NCBI GenBank assembly: GCA_963555705.1
Contig: OY743174.1
Coordinates: 59,604,234-59,668,233 of the forward strand
Source: Ligustrum vulgare
Taxonomy: Eukaryota; Streptophyta; Magnoliopsida; Lamiales; Oleaceae
Length of the DNA stretch: 64,000 bases
Direction of reading: 5' to 3'
Shown: positions 32,300 to 44,644 of the stretch, one piece after another
Numbering within the stretch: position 1 is the stretch's first letter
Layout of the letters: every line of letters starts with the position of its first letter
The notes under the pieces: model-generated
What the model saw: the letters and a program-made list of their open reading frames with translations, nothing else
Told to the model about the DNA's origin: nothing
Database searches by the model: none
Made by a program: the position numbers and the translations under genes

Positions 32300-33410
32300 A
32301 CCTTAGATCAACACGTCTCAACTCTTTCCTCTTGAACATGTGGACTTCCTGCACACTAAAACAAACGATCAACGAGCAAAGGGGGCTAAGGTGGTTCTGG
32401 TTTGCACTCCGACGCTCAAGTCAATCCCCATTTTGAGTAGATATATGTTGAATGAGGAAATATGAGTATGTAAAAGAGAGAAAAGAGAGTGAGAGTAGTA
32501 TATTGAGTTAGAGTATAGAATTGCTAACCTTTTTCTTGGAGGAGATTGTATCCTATTTATAGTCGGAGCTACTGTCTGGGATCATGACATGTGTCACACA
32601 TTACAAGTGGCAGCATCTTGACCCTTCAGGAGGTAAACCATTTATTTGGCTTTAATCATTACCTATCCTTTATAGGGCAAGGCTGCTGTCACATCCCATT
32701 TAAAGGCACTGTCACATCACGCTGTAACTTGCAAGAAAGTCATACTTCCTTGACACACTAAACAATATCACTGGCAGCCTGGATTAAGTGCCTTAGAAGA
32801 CATTGCCCCGGACTAGGCACTTCGACTGTGGGTAGCTCAGATTTCACCTTGGCTTTACAGCAACTTAAGGAGTCACGTGTCCAGCTGGCAGCTACGTGGG
32901 TTCTGTTGAGTGACGTGTCAAGTCCACTTTGGTATGGTCGCAACACTAGTCCCTTGAGTTCGTTTGGTTCATTCATGGGCGAATTGAATTTGATACAGAT
33001 CGACCGAAGTGATATGATGAGGTGATTCGTAACAACTGAGCGACGCTTATTTGAGGGCGATACGAAGTAATTCACTTCTATAACATTCTGAATTTTACAA
33101 GATCCCCGATGGTCGAGCATCTCGCTCATTCAAAAAGGACGTTTGGGCTCATCTCACCCTCCACACAACCATTATGAGTATTGGCGTGCTTTTACAAGAG
33201 ATGCATTTATGACAATTTTAATTTTCTGAATTTCTCTTAAATGGACGTGTATTGCTCGTGCGTGTGTTACACCTTTCCAACCAAAGGGAGAAAATCATTC
33301 ACCCTTTCAAATTTCAACCCGTTGGCGCTTTTACTGTTACTTATCTAGGACACGTGGTTTGCCCATGTCAATCTCTTAGCCTGAAGATGAAGGGTTTAAG
33401 TTAACAGGTG
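32300..33410 (-). mobile_element. LTR of Tat-lineage Ty3 element (approximate borders)
   Basis: On the minus strand a TATAAATAGG box (32552-32562) is followed by a short R/U5-like segment ending in GATTGACTTGAGCGTCGGAG text typical of Tat LTRs. The U3 side carries several TGTCAC/ACGTG motifs. It lies just beyond the 3' part of the minus-strand pol. Exact ends and TSD were not established. Confidence 0.5.
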
Positions 33411-33537
33411 TTCCCTATAAAGCTTTGCTAACTCCACGATTTTCTCCTTCTTGCTTCCTCTTTGTTTCTCCAAGCATTCTCTGCAATAATCCTTTTCCTC
33501 CTCCAATATTGTAAAAGGTCTATTCAGAAATTTCCTA

Positions 33538-35600
33538 TGAGTATTTCTATCGATAAACCCTTCATGGTGGATTCCCCCGTTATTATACTGTTTCCTGAAG
33601 AAGATCCGCCATCTTCAGTCGCTTATTAGGTAACTCTGCTATCCTTTATGTGTTTATTGTTCTTAATTTTCTCGGATTCTTGGTTTGAAAAAAAAAATCA
33701 CTTGAGGGAGTAAATGGAAGAAGTTGAGGGAACGGGTTCGGGAGAGTTGGTGGTAATGGCAGTGTCTGCCAGGGGCTATTGCCCTATTTCCCAATTAATT
33801 TTCAATTCCCTGAACTCCTTCCCTTCCGCGAGGGTCCTTATTTTGTCTTTGTCTATTTGCTTGTGTATATTTCCTTCTTTAAGGTGTTGTCTTCCCTTAA
33901 TACACCATTTCATCTCATGTTTCAGGACAAATCTGTGCTTTCCTGCTTTCTGAGAAGGATTATCCGCAGTGGGGAAGTTATTAGCCCACCGAGGTGATTT
34001 TCAACAAGTTATACAATCGAACAAACTCTTTGTTAAGCATGGTCTCGTTCGAGCCATGAGTAGGTTGAATTTTTTATTATATCCTATCCCTTTTCGACTT
34101 GAGCCTTGTCTCTCATAATTAACTTCCCTGCATGATGGCCAAGTTCCAAGGACTTCCCTAAGATACCTTTGAAAGGGCTCCTGCCAAAGAAAGTTCTACC
34201 GGTCCTATGCCAAAGTAGCAACAAGGAGGGGAAACAAAAATCTGCTATTGCCTGTCTTTCGGTTGAAGTGGCTAAGAAGGCTTCTAAGGCTTTCATGGAT
34301 CGACTAGAGGGTCCTTTCCCAGCACTATTACCTTCCCCAGCCTTGCTGCCAACTGGGGCCCGACTTTTGGAGTTAAAAAAGGAAATTGGTTCCAAACAAC
34401 TCCAGGCCAAAGGGGAAGGAAAAAGGTCTGACAGAGATGAAGACAGAAGTAAGGCGGATTCCCATAAGGATTCAACCAAAAGCAATATTAGTGAGGTGCA
34501 TTCCGAAGACAGTCACCCTAAGCTAAAGAATCTGAATAGTGGTAAGGGAGGTGCTTCGGCTCCTCCTCCTCCTCCTCCTCTATCTGAATTATTCGAGGGA
34601 GATGAGCCTTCTATCTCTATTCTTGGGGTTGATTATGAGGCGACCTCAGCAGTGGCTCATGAGCTAAAGCATATCAAGACCAGTGTCATTCTCGGAGACG
34701 TGGTATTCGATTCGAGCCTGTTTGACTCCCTTAACTCTCCACCAGCTAAGGTTGCCCTTGCTATGGAACAGTTATGGACCGGTGGGTGGTCCGATTTCTC
34801 TTTAGGTGCCTCTCCTACCAAGAAGCTGTTTGCCGCCAAGGCCATGAATGTCAGGGCCTTGGCCTTGGTTGGCAAAGTGGGATATTTGGTCATGGAGATG
34901 CAACGTGGTAAGAAGTACGCGAAAACTGCTCTTCTTCACTCTGACAGAATGCCGAGGGAGATCAATGGCCTTAAGGATCAGCTTTCAATAGTTCGCAAAC
35001 CTTTCTAAGTGTCTCCAGCAGTTGGACAACGAGAAATTGAAACATGATCTTTACACATCTGAGGCGGATGTCGCCATTCTGTGCAAAAAGTTGGACAACA
35101 CCAACAATGCTTATACTGTTACCGCCGAGGCTCTTCAGGAAACCAACGCTTCCAAGAGCAAATTGAAAAACAAACTTTCTGAAGTTACCATAAGGTTGGA
35201 GAGAGAGGTATAGGTCTGGAAGAAGATTGAGGATGACTATACTTCTCTAGAGCTGCATCTAGATACCAGGGTGAATGAGGTTTTGGAGCAGACCATCGAG
35301 GTTAAGGTGAAAAAATTTATTGATACTGAGGTGGCAGAGGCGGTCTAGAATTTTAAGGACACCTTCGATGTCACCCTGGAATATGAGGCTATGCAGAGGG
35401 TATTTGGACACACCGACACCCAGATGGCTCTAAAGGACGTAAAGGAGAACTTCCCAGATTTGGACATTTCCAAAATAGAGGCCTTCTATCCAGAACCATA
35501 AGATGCTAGCAAGAATGACCCTGTCGATGGCGCATCGAATCAAAATCCCCTTTTTGTACCGAAGAGGTCTCGATTGAAGACAATTCTTATGTCATCTAAT
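33538..35600 (+). pseudogene. Accessory ORF of Tat-type retrotransposon, antisense to pol
   Basis: Exon-like pieces begin at ATG 33538. The longest intact frame is 34169-35008 (279 aa) with a Lys/Ser-rich region, a run of seven prolines and then a helical part. A frameshift leads into 35022-35213, a clear coiled coil, and onward with TAG/TAA stops to about 35500. A CCCTATAAAG box lies at 33410. Plant Tat-lineage Ty3 elements are known to carry such an additional ORF, often antisense, annotated as putative plant transposon protein. Function unknown. Here it is broken by stops. Confidence 0.6.
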
Positions 35601-35616
35601 TTATATGCAGCATTTT

Positions 35617-35621
35617 TGTTT

Positions 35622-35653
<32 letters not shown>
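35617..35653. repeat. Poly-T tract
   Basis: A near-pure run of about 37 T (poly-A on the minus strand) between the accessory ORF and the pol 3' end. Confidence 0.95.
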
Positions 35654-35657
<4 letters not shown>

Positions 35658-36099
35658 GCTTGTAACTTTTATCACTCATTTTTATGAAGTACATTTCGTA
35701 TATTTCAAGTTTATTTTTACTTGTTAGTAGCATACTCCAAATCATCAAAATGTAATATTTTTCATAATTGAACAGCCGTATGATCATAGTGTGATAGTCC
35801 CTCAAACCGAAGCAGTATCATTTATGTTGAGTGGTTGGGTTTGAATGACATGCTTTCATTACCTGATCAACGACTAGTATTTAAGGCTCTGGAGAGTCGG
35901 AGCTCCCAACATTTTTCATAATTTGTAACAATTTATTCAACATACACCTTTATAGAAAACGTGAGATGCATACAAAGTGTACAAGATAGTTGGTTTACCG
36001 ATAGTATCGGCGAAGGTGGTCGGTGTTCTAGGGGTTGGGTAAAGGTAATCCGAATAGGTCCTCAATCATGTAAGTCCCTGATACTACTTCAGATGTGAC

Positions 36100-37165
36100 T
36101 TTGTAAGGACCTCCCAATTAGGATCCAAAGTCCCTACTCCTGGTTCTTGAATTGAGAGGAACACTTTCTTTATGACCAAGTCCCCTATCTTGAAAGATCT
36201 CCTCTTCATTTTCCTATTATAATATCGTGCCATCTTTTCTTGGTAACGAGCTAATACGTTCTGAGAGTCATTCCGCTTTTCTAGTAAGAAGTCCAGTCCA
36301 GCTCGTCACACCTCATTGTTCTCCTTCTCATCACAGTGAATCACTCAAGGGGATGGAACCCTAATTTCTACCGGACATAATACCTCGGCTCCATAAGCTA
36401 TAGAGAATGGGGTTTCTCTTGTAGCTGTGTGAGATGTAGTCCAAAGTGCCCAGAACACTTGGGGGGAATTCCTCTACCCATGCACCTTTCTTTGACTCCA
36501 ACTTCCTTTTCAACGTATTCTTTATGGTCTTGTTCACTTCTTCTACTTGTCCGTTTGCCTGAGGATGGTGTGGTGAAGAGAATAACTTGCAAATGCCCAT
36601 TTCCTGCATAACTCATCCACTCTCTTGTTCTTAAACTGTTTCGCATTGTCTGTCACAAGGGAGTGAGGGATACCAAATCTGCAAATTATATTCTTCAAAA
36701 TGAATTTCGATGTGTTAGCTTCGATGATCTTCATTAGTGGCTCCGCTTCCACCCACTTGGTGAAATAATCTATTGCCACAATAACAAGGCAGTGGTTCTC
36801 GCATCCTCTAGGCATGGACCCAATAATATCGATTTCTCATTTCGCGAAGGGCCACAGGCTAGTTACTACCCTTAATTCATGGTGGGGTTGATGTTTTATA
36901 GCAGCGTGGCGTTGGCATTTTTCGCACTTGCAGACAAAATCGTGATCATCTTTCCTCATCGTTGGCCAGAAGTACCCCTATTTTAGGGCTTTACAAGCCA
37001 GGGATAAGGCTTCGACATGATTTTTGCATGTTCCTTCATGGATTTCCATCATCACATATTTGCCTTCCGTCGGCCCGATGCAACCCAACAATGGGCCAGT
37101 GTAACTCCGCTTGTATAGCACCCCGTCTTTCAAGACAAAGTTGGCTACGTACCTTAACATCCTCC
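36100..37165 (-). pseudogene. Ty3 integrase (Tat lineage), disrupted
   Basis: On the minus strand, 36978-37160 carries the zinc-binding HHCC start (EIHEGTCKNH block). 36543-36815 carries the catalytic core with IVAIDYFTKWVEAEP and the second Asp in SLVTDNAKQF. A frameshift near 36600 leads into 36361-36609, which holds the PQANGQVEEVNKTIKN block with the third acidic residue. All three DDE positions are visible, but the frame is broken. Integrase inserts the element cDNA. Confidence 0.8.
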
Positions 37166-37169
37166 TGGC

Positions 37170-37900
37170 TTATTTCGGCTCGCTAGGCAAAGCCTGGTGT
37201 TTCAAATAAACAAGGATTGGAGTCATCCAAGACATCTCTTGCTTTATAAAAAACACTTCTGCCCTTGGCTCAATGGATGGGACCGAAAGGTGCTCAATAT
37301 GAACCATGTTTAGAAGGTCTGCATCTTTGCTACTTTGTAATTTCGACAGGGCATCAGTATTGGTATTTTCGGAATGCGGTATATGTATCACTTCAAACTT
37401 ATCAAAATGAAGCATGAATCCCTTCACCTTTTTCAAATATGCAACCATGCCAGGCTCTTTGGCCGCAAATTTCCCGTTAATTTGGCTAACGACAAGCTGG
37501 GAATCACTATGCACTCTCAAGACCTTGATTTTTTGAGCTATTGCTAGTCTCAAGCCTGCTAGGTGTGCTTCGTACTCGGCTACATTGTTAGATGATGAAA
37601 AACCAAAATGGACAGCGCTGTGCAATTTGTACCCCTCGAGGCTTATGAGTATTACACAAGCACCAGATCTACCTTCAGCGGAAGATCAATCAACGAATAG
37701 TTCCGATTCTTGGCAATCTCCTGTGTTCTCAATTAGTTCTACTTCTTGCTGGTGGGTGAATTCAGCTATGAAATCTGCCAATGTCTGACCCTTTACAACG
37801 GCTTATGGCGTATATTGTAAATCATACTAACTGATTTCTATCGCCTACTTCATCAATCGTCCGGACGTGTCTAGTTTTTGCAACACTTGCCTCATGGGGA
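37170..37900 (-). pseudogene. Ty3 RNase H domain (Tat lineage)
   Basis: Minus frame 37170-37625 shows NNVAEYEAHLAGLRLA with the catalytic Glu, LRVHSDSQLVVSQI with the Asp, and NTNTDALSKL with the last Asp. Upstream sequence to 37900 is in other frames. The order RT, RNase H, integrase on the minus strand confirms a Ty3/gypsy element. Confidence 0.8.
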
Positions 37901-38299
37901 AGTTTGTAAGCACCTGTATGGTGTGCAATTGAAAGTATGGTCGGAGCTTGGGGGTCTATGTGATCAATGCAAAGGCAAGTTTCTCCATGTCTGGATACTG
38001 CGCTTCTGCGTCTAGAAGTGCCTTGCTTACATAATATACCGGGAGCTGATTGCCATTTTCCTCTCTGATTAAGACAGAGCTCACTGCCTCTTTAGAGACT
38101 ACCAGTTATAAGACATGAAGTTCCCCCGCCTTTGGTTTGGATAGCAACGGGGGCTTGCCCCAAAAATGCTTTTAATTCTGTAAAGGCCCGCTCGCACTCC
38201 CACGTCTAGAGGAACCTTTTTCCTCCTTTGAGGGTTTTGAAGAATGGCAGACACTTATCGATGGATTTCAAAACAAACCTGCTTAGAGCAGCTACCCTT

Positions 38300-38990
38300 C
38301 CAGTCAAACTTTGAACTTCCTGGGAAGTCCGGGGCGAGTGCATGTCTAGCGGTGCCTTAATCTTATCCGGATTAGCCTCGATTCACTTGCTGTTAACCAT
38401 GAATCTAAGGAACTTCCCGGATCCCACTCCAAATGCGCATTTTAGGGGATTAAGCTTCATCTTGTACTCACTCAGTACACTGAAAGTCTCCGTTAAGTGC
38501 TCGACATGTTTCGATACTTCCATGCTTTCCACAAGCATATCATCCACATATACTTCTATTGTGTTTCATAACTATTTTGCAAACACCTTGTTCACCAGCC
38601 TCTGCTGGCACCAGCATTCTTTAATCCGAAGGGGATAGACCTGTAACATTATAATCCCGTATCTGTGATGAACGAGGTGTGTTCTTCATCGAACTCATGC
38701 ATGGGAATTTGGTTATACCTAGAGTATACATCCATGAAGCTTAGCATTACATGTCTGGCGATCGAGCCAACCAGCTGATCTATCCGGGGCAGCGAAAAAC
38801 TGTCTTTCAGACATGCCTGATTTAAATTTGAGAAATCAATGCATATCCCTAACTTCCTATTCTGTTTGGGGACCAAAATTGGGTTGGATACCCATTTCTG
38901 ATACCTGAATCCTCTTATGAAGCCATTTTTCAACGGCTTCGAAACCTCCTCTTTCAAGGCCTTATTTTTCAAGGCTCATGGGCCTCCTCT
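38300..38990 (-). pseudogene. Ty3 reverse transcriptase (Tat lineage), disrupted
   Basis: Minus frame 38649-38972 has the GFIRGFRYQKWVSNPILVPK entry block, the KLGICIDFSNLNQAC block, and the MLSFMDVYSRYNQIPM block with the first catalytic Asp (MDVYSRYNQI). The YVDD motif follows near 38555 in a broken frame. Stops and shifts make it inactive. Confidence 0.8.
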
Positions 38991-39421
38991 TCTCCCTGTG
39001 TCCAGGGTGAGTTGGATCGATCTGCGTTGGTGACAAGCTACTTTGGGGTCTATCCCTACCATGTCCTCGTGCTTCAGAGCGAAAACATCGAGATTTTCTT
39101 TGAGGAAGCTTTTCAGCTCCTCCTTTACCTCATCCGAGGCTCCTTACCCTATCTGCAACTCCTTCATCGGATCTACGGGATCAATGGAAAAACACTCCAG
39201 CTTTTCAGCTGGAGCGGTGTAACAATATGCACCCATCATCTTGAGATCCAAGTCTGTCGAATCCTCTTCGCTGTCATATCCAACTCTCCATGTACCATGG
39301 GCTCTGCAATCATCATTTCCGGGTCCGACGCCACGTCTGTCATGGCTACATCACTGATCATGTTAACAGTACGGTCCTGAAATTCTCTAATTGCGTTGGT
39401 GTAGCAAGATCTCGATTCGGT

Positions 39422-39746
39422 TTAGCTCTCTCGGATGGTTGCTATCCCACTCTCTGTGGGGAATTTCATACAAATATACTTCGTATAGGTCACGGCTCCC
39501 AGGTCGATGAGCCCCACCCTTCCTACTAAACCATGATATGACGAACTCTTATCCACAATTAGAAACTCCATTGGAATCCTGGATATAGTGGGCACTTTCC
39601 CTACCTCTGTCATGAGGATTATCGAACCTCTTGGCACAATGCAATCCCCGGTGAATCTATAGATGGGGTTCGAGACCGGGATGAGTGGTGTATAGATTCT
39701 CATCTTATCATAAGTTACCCTGTAAATTACATTCACGAGGCGCCAT
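39422..39746 (-). pseudogene. Ty3 protease C-terminal part, cut by Cassandra
   Basis: Minus frame with NVIYRVTYDKMRIY and IYRFTGDCIVPRGSI blocks, typical of the retropepsin region of Tat elements. The N-terminal part with the active-site motif lies across the Cassandra insertion at 40491-40560. Confidence 0.65.
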
Positions 39747-40490
39747 TGTATTAACTCGGGTCCCACTTAACATCCCGTCCTGACCGTTAGATGACGACGT
39801 ACTGTTCCCACTATACCAACATGAGTCTTTTCAGCATGTTTTATCCTCACTCGCACTGTCCCCGAGAAAACTTTCCAAGAGGTCACCCATCCTAGAATTG
39901 CTCCAAACCAAGCACGCTTAACTGTGGAGTTTCTAATGATGGACTTCCGGAAAAAAAAGGTGCACCTTGTTGGTATAAGTAGCACTTATCAAATTTTTTA
40001 AGCTTTCCTGGTCAGGGTGTTACAATCACCCTCGTTAGTCTAGCGATGTTCTCGTCGCGCTTAAACCATATGAGGATCCGATGCCATGCGTTGGAATTCT
40101 AGAGGTGGCTCCTACGTGTTTAAGAGGTTGCTCCCGCCCTATGGCGTAGCACTTTGTCCCACATAGTACTTAGTTCCCGATTTCCGGCTGACGGTCGGCT
40201 CTGATACCATTTATAATGACCTGAGGTCCCACTTAACGGGCTGTCACGGCCGTTAGATAATGCATACTATCCCCACTGTACCAACATGAGTCTTTTCAGC
40301 ATGATTTATCCTCATTCGCACTCTCCCCGAGAAAACTTCCCAAGAGGTCACCAATCCTATAATTGCTCCAAGTCAAGCACACTTAACTGTGGAGTTTCTA
40401 ACTATGGACTTCCGGGAAAAAAAAGGTGCACCTTATTGGTATAAGTAGTACCTATCAAATCTTTTAAACTTTCCTGGTGAGGGTGTTACA
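39747..40490 (-). mobile_element. Cassandra TRIM retrotransposon
   Basis: LTR copies at 39747-40024 and 40212-40490 (about 278 bp each). Each contains antisense 5S rRNA-like text (GAGGTCACCCATCCTA, then AAGCACGCTTAACTGTGGAG). The tRNA-Met PBS complement CTGATACCA sits at 40197-40209 next to the right LTR, so the element reads on the minus strand. The ends read TGT...ACA. Flanks are GCCAT (39742-39746) and ACCAT (40491-40495), a 4/5 target duplication. No coding capacity, as expected. 5S-bearing LTRs with Pol III-type boxes define Cassandra. Confidence 0.9.
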
Positions 40491-40560
40491 ACCATCATCT
40501 ACCAGCATTCTAAACAGGCCGTTCCTAGCTACCACCATTCGAATTACCAACATGTCATTG
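40491..40560 (-). pseudogene. Ty3 protease N-terminal part with D-D-G motif
   Basis: Minus frame holds VVARNGLFRMLVDDG, matching the active-site strand of Tat retropepsin, where Asp-x-Gly is expected. The Cassandra insertion lies immediately after it. Confidence 0.55.
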
Positions 40561-40638
40561 TACGGAAAATGCACTTCAACCGTGTCATCTAGTGTGAATG
40601 TAATGGGCTCCATTCTCGAAGTCCCGATGGGGTGTAAG

Positions 40639-41035
40639 TAGGGATGGAAAAACGGCTCGTCGGCTCGAAAAATGCTCGGGCTAAGCTCGGCTCGCGGCTC
40701 GAGATTTTGAGCCAAAGCTCGAGCCGAGCTTTTTTTTGAGAGACGGGCTCGGCTCGGCTCGGCTCGGCTCGAGCAAAAAAAAAGCCCACTAAAAAGCTCG
40801 ATGGGAGTTTGAACAATGAATTTCGATGACGAGTTCGTCTCAACTTGCTATATATACACATTTTCAATAAAAACTTTATGAATTTTTGCTATAAAAATAA
40901 GAAAAAAAGTAAAAGCTCGGTACTTGGCTCGCTCGGCTCGGGCCAAAAAAAGCTCGACCCCAAAAAGCTCGAGCCAAGTTCGAGCCTTGATCTTCGGCTC
41001 GCGAGCCGGCTCGGCTCGGCTCGTTGACATCCCTA
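40639..41035. mobile_element. hAT-like MITE (397 bp)
   Basis: Starts TAGGGATGGAAAAACGGCTC, ends GTTGACATCCCTA, flanked by a perfect 8-bp duplication GGTGTAAG (40631-40638, 41036-41043). Interior made of GGCTCGAGCCGAGC repeats. Non-coding. Inserted into the Tat element between gag and protease. Confidence 0.85.
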
Positions 41036-41449
41036 GGTGTAAGTTTATGTGGAAATTCATGTTCGCGGGTTCCTTTGCCTCCCTTATGTATCTCTTCTGG
41101 GAGTTGTTCGTCCTTCCCCTCGGATGTGACTCGTCGAAAATAGTGTCGATCTCCCTGATTGGAGGATCGTTAGCTGGGAGAGGTAAGTCCTTGGTATTTC
41201 TGTCAGGTTCCGAAGCAATATTTCTATCGTCTTTTTGCTCCCTTCGGCGATTGGCATTCCCTCCCCTTGGAGGGTAGCGTTTGCTACTCCTTCGCTCGAT
41301 CCGGTTAAACCTCAGATCATTCTACCCCCTGGGTCTCCCCCTGTTCAAGGTATTATCAGCTCCTTTTTCTCTCGCTAGCCTTTTGTTCTACCAACACCTC
41401 AGCAATCCTCCGTAGCATGTCCATAGAACCTGTGGTATGTACAATATGC

Positions 41450-42060
41450 TCCAGTCATGGGTTGTTTCCCATTTCGATTTGCATCGACCCTTTTCGAGGC
41501 GGCAACAGGAACGTCATGAGGTAGTGTAGAGTGTAAGTTGGAGATAGCTTCGGTAATTTCCACAGCATAGCTGGATCTGGATCCTGGGAAGGGGCGTGAT
41601 CCACCTCCCCGGCGGTTTCCGGACTGGTTTTTTTTTCCCCAGTAGCTGGAAGGGCTCTAGAGTGATATCTGATGTTACACCTTTCCTGAGGATGGTTGTC
41701 CTTTGCCTGGAGATGATTTCCTCCTTCATTAGGTCCACGATGGCATTGTAGTCCCTCCAGAACATGCTGGTTATATCCAAGCCTCCTTTCAAGGAGGAAA
41801 ACATTTATGCTTCTTTGATATTTTCAAAATTGTGCATCTCCTTAGTAAATCGGGCTAGATAGCCTTTTAGAGATTCATTCCTCCCTTTCCGAAAATCTTG
41901 CAGGCGCTAGAGGGGGAGTTTCCCCGGCCTGGAGGACACAAGGCCGTTTTTGAAGGCTACTTTCAGGTCTCTCCAGTTGGCACTACCCTCAAGTGTCAGA
42001 GCAAAGGCTTTGCACATTATATCTGAGTATATATCTGATCTCCTCTCTCCTTTGTGCATT
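41450..42060 (-). pseudogene. Ty3 gag (Tat lineage), truncated
   Basis: On the minus strand, 41805-42000 reads a Retrotrans_gag core with LQDFRKGRNESLKGYLARF and FTKEMHNFENI. 41514-41804 continues with a helical region. The 5' part of gag and the 5' LTR are not found to the right of 42060, so the element is truncated there. Confidence 0.65.
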
Positions 42061-43430
42061 GAAAGTAGCAACAAACTATTGATAAATGATCTACATGATA
42101 AGACTAATTATTATTTGATTATATTTTTGTATCTTTATATATTATGGTTTTGTTAAAAATATGGTCAATATGAATGTTTACTTAACACTTAGAGGCATGT
42201 GTAATTGATCTGGCATGCTTTGATAAGAATCTCTTTTTAACATTTAAGTTAAATATTAATAATGTAAGATTAACTTTGAACACAATCAGGATAATCGCTT
42301 CATCATTTTTTTTGCTGCTCTATTCATGTAGTTTTTTCACTTACTTCTGCTAAACTATGTTTCTGCAGCATGGTGTACAGATGCTGCTACTAGCTCAGAT
42401 CACGTTTGAGTAACCTCGATATAATAAATAAATTATTTTCAAATTTCAATCACTATAAAAAATTATTTAAAAACTTACTGATATTTACTAAAAGAAAATG
42501 ATTTAAGCTTAGCTGGACATGCTTCATATAACTCATTGCAATATTATATTCTAACATTGTATGATTGTAGTCTCATGTCATCAATAGAGTATTTTATACA
42601 TTTTTTTTACTATCTTTCCTAATTGAAAACCCATGCAGAATGAACACTTTTCATTTATTTACTGTGTGGAAAGTCTGGTCTATCAAGGAGAATATACTTA
42701 ATGGGAAACATGTTATAACAAATTGGGTTTGGATCCTAATCCCGTGGCTAACTATTATAATTGTGGACGTGGAAAAAAAGGTTAGCTTTTCCTGTGTTTT
42801 TATTCATAACAATATTTATTTTACACAATTATATTCTTTCAGGATGCAATACGGTTTTCAATGTAAGTATTGTCATATTTTAAACTCATCTCAAATTGTA
42901 TTTTTTTTCTATGAATTTAAATAAATTATCAATATTCGTAATTATAGAAGCTAACAATAAATAATATGTTTGATGCTCTTTAAAAATAAAATAAAATAAA
43001 ACAAAATCTTTTTTTATGGTATTCAATTTTATCCATATTTTAACAATAAAATGTTATACATATAAACTCAATTTTTTTTTTTTCATTTTCAATCACATAA
43101 TATCACATCAATCACCATTCAAAACAAATTTTTCTCAAATAAAGAACATCAAACATAGGCATAATATAGCATGTTATTCCATATTTTTTTATAAAATCTA
43201 TTGTAATTGTTAAGAACTAATAATCACAAATTTTGGATATATAAAATGAAAAAATCACTAACCATCATGTGCAACGCATGTGTACGCCATTAGTTATTAT
43301 TTAAATTGCCACTAAATTTTCGTAGTTTTTGTTTTTTTTTTTCAATATTACTTTTTCTCTAATTTAGTCTTTATCAATAGAATATGTTTGTACATCACAC
43401 GTGTATAAAACTAGTTGTTTAAAGGACCCA
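42061..43430. other. AT-rich non-coding DNA with a Helitron-like 3' end
   Basis: No gene. At 43393-43414 the sequence ATCACACGTGTATAAAACTAG followed by T resembles a Helitron 3' end (short hairpin, then CTAG before T). A degenerate second one lies at about 43265-43295. No matching 5' TC end was identified. Confidence 0.4.
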
Positions 43431-43689
43431 CCATACTTTTAAAAACAAAGATTGCTTGGAAACTCGTCGCTAAGATTGCTTGGAAACTCCTGAATGCCAT
43501 TTTCATTTGTTTTTCCGGGCATTTTAAGCTCCATTTGTTAAAAGTTTTTGTTTAAAAATAAAGAATGTGATTTTTTAAGATAAAATATGTGTGGTTAAAA
43601 AGTGATTTAAAAAAATCTAGTCTAGTCTCTAGATTACTAAAATTGTAAATAATTCGAAATAAATTAAATAACAAATATAACATTGAAAC

Positions 43690-44330
43690 TCAAGAAGCGA
43701 TTTTCGAGTCCTAAATGAACTCGGATGGCTAAAATACATCATATGTCACAACGCTGTGAGTCTTGTCTATCTCGCCATTTCTTTTACGAAAATGTATTAT
43801 ACGTTTAAATCTAAGCTCGAATACCAAATCTACAATTTACTGTTAGTCTTTTTTAATTCATTTGTTCCTTAATTCACCTTGCCATTTGATCTACATTACT
43901 TTGGAGACGTGTCATTTTTACAAGTTTAATGGTCAAAACTCGACAACTTTAAAGTTTAGTGGGTAAGTGAAGACATTTTTAAAAGTTTAGTGATCAATCA
44001 AATACGTCTTTGACTACGTTATTTTATAAATCACAGGTATCCAAATCTCAACAACCTTAAAGTTAAGTGAACAATTCGGTGAGCAATTGAAGATGTATTT
44101 AAAAGTTCCTCACGTGGCAAAGGTGATTTAGCACCACATGTGCATTCCGCCATCCACGTCATCAATTCTATTATGACAATGAAACGGATATTAAGTGATA
44201 AGTAACGTCCAACATTTTATTAAGTTCAGTGACAAAAATTCGACACTTCAAAATCTAGTGAATAATCGAAGACACGTACATAAGTTTAGTAATCATTGGG
44301 GGACAGTTAACTCCATACAAAACATGACTT
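43690..44330. repeat. Degenerate repeats of AAAGTTTAGTG type
   Basis: Three loose copies of a block holding CTCGACAACTTTAAAGTTTAGTG and ATTGAAGATGTATTTAAAAG, about 110-180 bp apart, directly upstream of the polyketide synthase promoter. Confidence 0.5.
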
Positions 44331-44571
44331 AATTTTTGCATAGGAGGTAATTATTAGGATGCTATTTAATTTAATCACGTAGAAATCCAAGCTCTAAACA
44401 CGCATTAGACAATATAACAATATTGAGATCGAAAGATTGTTTAATTATAAGATCTTCACACATCCAGGCTCCAAGAACACACAAATCACATTTTAAAGTA
44501 TATGCATTATTCATTGGTGTCATGCTAGCGTTCCTTGGTACCAACATCTCTCCAAAAAAAATTTAGCCTCC

Positions 44572-44580
44572 TATTTATAT
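44572..44580 (+). promoter_or_regulatory. TATA box of the polyketide synthase gene
   Basis: TATTTATAT, 65 bp upstream of the ATG at 44645 and within a compact leader. It is the only TATA-like motif at a fitting distance. Confidence 0.5.
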
Positions 44581-44644
44581 TCACCAAACTCGATGCAACC
44601 TTCCACTTGAATTTCATCATAACTAAACTTCTTTGGAATTAGCT

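Noticed and set aside
34084..34893. Minus-strand frames opposite the accessory ORF
   Set aside because: Shadows of the plus-strand coding-like region.
39830..40400. 5S rRNA genes
   Set aside because: The 5S-like text lies inside Cassandra LTRs and is diverged; not a functional rRNA gene.
43265..43295. Helitron 3' end
   Set aside because: Hairpin imperfect and TTAGT instead of CTAGT; the nearby 43393-43414 motif is a better but still unpaired candidate.
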